Origin: Pseudomonadota bacterium
GTDB taxonomy: Bacteria; Pseudomonadota; Alphaproteobacteria; Acetobacterales; Acetobacteraceae
Assembly: GCA_021807465.1 (NCBI GenBank)
Contig: JAKBCX010000143.1
Span: forward strand, 1-5,256
Length of the DNA stretch: 5,256 nt
Direction of reading: 5' to 3'
The position numbers were made by a program, and so were the translations under genes. Under the pieces are notes generated by a model. That model did no database searches and had not been told where the DNA came from. It saw only the letters and a list, made by a program, of their open reading frames with translations. Positions 4,658 through 5,256 of the stretch are shown piece after piece; the first letter of the stretch is position 1; every line of letters begins with the position of its first letter.

Positions 4658-5256
4658 ATGGCAGCTCTTAAAGTGGCAGTGCAGATGGACCCTCTGCACA
4701 GCATCGATATTACAGGCGATTCCACCTTTGCCCTGATGCTGGAGGCGCAGGCGCGCGGGCATAAATTGTGGCATTACGAGGTGCCGCATATGTGGCTGGA
4801 TGGCAGCCGCCTGCTGGCACGGGTAAAGCCGGTTACGGTGCAGAATGTGGCTGGCGCGCATTTTTCATTTGGGGACGAGACGGTAACGGACCTCTCGGGC
4901 ATGGATGTGGTGCTGATGCGCCAGGACCCGCCATTCGACATGGCCTATATCACCGCCACCCATCTGCTGGAGCATATCCACCCTAAAACCCTGGTGGTGA
5001 ACAACCCGGTTGCCGTGCGTAACGCGCCGGAGAAACTGCTTGTCATGCACTTCCCCCAGCTCATGCCGCCCACCTTGGTAAGCTGGGACAGGCAGGCGAT
5101 CCGCGATTTCCGGGCCTTGCACAAAGACATTATCGTTAAGCCGCTCTTCGGCAATGGCGGCATCGGCGTGTTCCGCATCAAGCCGGATGACGAGAATCTC
5201 GGCTCGCTGCTGGACATGTTCTTCGCCGCCTCGCGCGAGCCGCTGATGGTGCAGCG
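4658..5256 (+). CDS. gshB: Glutathione synthetase GshB, N-terminal part (3' partial)
   Basis: Ligates glycine to gamma-glutamylcysteine with ATP, the second and last step of glutathione synthesis, in the cytoplasm. The window contains 199 complete residues and runs off the end without a stop; the family is usually about 310-320 residues, so roughly a third is missing. Family features seen: the N-terminal strand with MDPLHSIDITGDSTFALMLEA (residues 10-30), HYEVPHMWL (39-47), LMRQDPPFDMAYITATHLLE (86-105), the VVNNPVAVRNAPEKL segment (113-127), PPTLVSW (137-143), and the ATP-grasp glycine-rich loop DIIVKPLFGNGGIGVFR (157-173), whose lysine and glycines contact ATP. The start at 4658 matches the usual family N-terminus and has GAGGA four bases upstream. 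It lies 31 bases behind the lipoprotein gene and is probably cotranscribed with it. Nothing seen is truncated or frameshifted within the window. Confidence 0.96.
   Translation, partial: MAALKVAVQMDPLHSIDITGDSTFALMLEAQARGHKLWHYEVPHMWLDGSRLLARVKPVTVQNVAGAHFSFGDETVTDLSGMDVVLMRQDPPFDMAYITATHLLEHIHPKTLVVNNPVAVRNAPEKLLVMHFPQLMPPTLVSWDRQAIRDFRALHKDIIVKPLFGNGGIGVFRIKPDDENLGSLLDMFFAASREPLMVQ

Noticed and set aside
4194..5217. Several minus-strand frames opposite the lipoprotein and gshB genes
   Set aside because: They are shadows of the plus-strand genes, with His/Arg/Pro-rich products and no ribosome binding sites or recognisable domains.

Overview
The window looks like a piece of an alphaproteobacterial chromosome, probably from the acetic acid bacterium group (Acetobacteraceae). 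The genes are GC-rich with strong G/C preference at third codon positions, Shine-Dalgarno sequences are purine-rich, and the ClC, MsrB and GshB proteins resemble alphaproteobacterial versions. The family placement is an inference from protein style, not a computed result. There are no mobile elements, CRISPR arrays, tRNA or rRNA genes.

Layout, left to right. (1) Positions 1-900 hold the C-terminal part of a ClC-type chloride channel/transporter with a cytoplasmic CBS-domain tail; its start lies outside the window. (2) Positions 901-1270 are a non-coding stretch that becomes very AT-rich (33 G/C in 120 bases at 1081-1200) and carries several palindromes and inverted repeats. (3) Positions 1271-2644 encode a 457-residue, cysteine-free, Gly/Ala/Ser/Thr/Asn-rich beta-repeat protein without a signal peptide, probably exported by a type I system and probably surface-associated or secreted. 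It forms its own unit, closed by a near-perfect hairpin at 2665-2700 that can terminate transcription from both sides. (4) A divergent methionine sulfoxide reductase pair follows: msrB on the minus strand (2706-3116, cytoplasmic, zinc type) and msrA on the plus strand (3202-3870, with a Sec signal peptide, so probably periplasmic). They share an 85-bp promoter region centred on the palindrome CCTATATAGG. (5) A 54-residue minus-strand gene (3867-4031) is convergent with msrA and overlaps its stop codon. (6) After a 214-bp divergent regulatory gap with repeated GGCATGRTT motifs comes a probable two-gene operon: a small lipoprotein (4246-4626) and glutathione synthetase gshB (4658 to beyond the window end).

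Taken together, msrA, msrB and gshB give the right half a thiol-redox and oxidative-damage-repair theme: glutathione synthesis plus repair of oxidised methionines in two compartments. The ClC protein and the surface protein have no obvious link to this theme. The least explained objects are the surface protein with its AT-rich leader, the 54-residue gene, and the lipoprotein in front of gshB.
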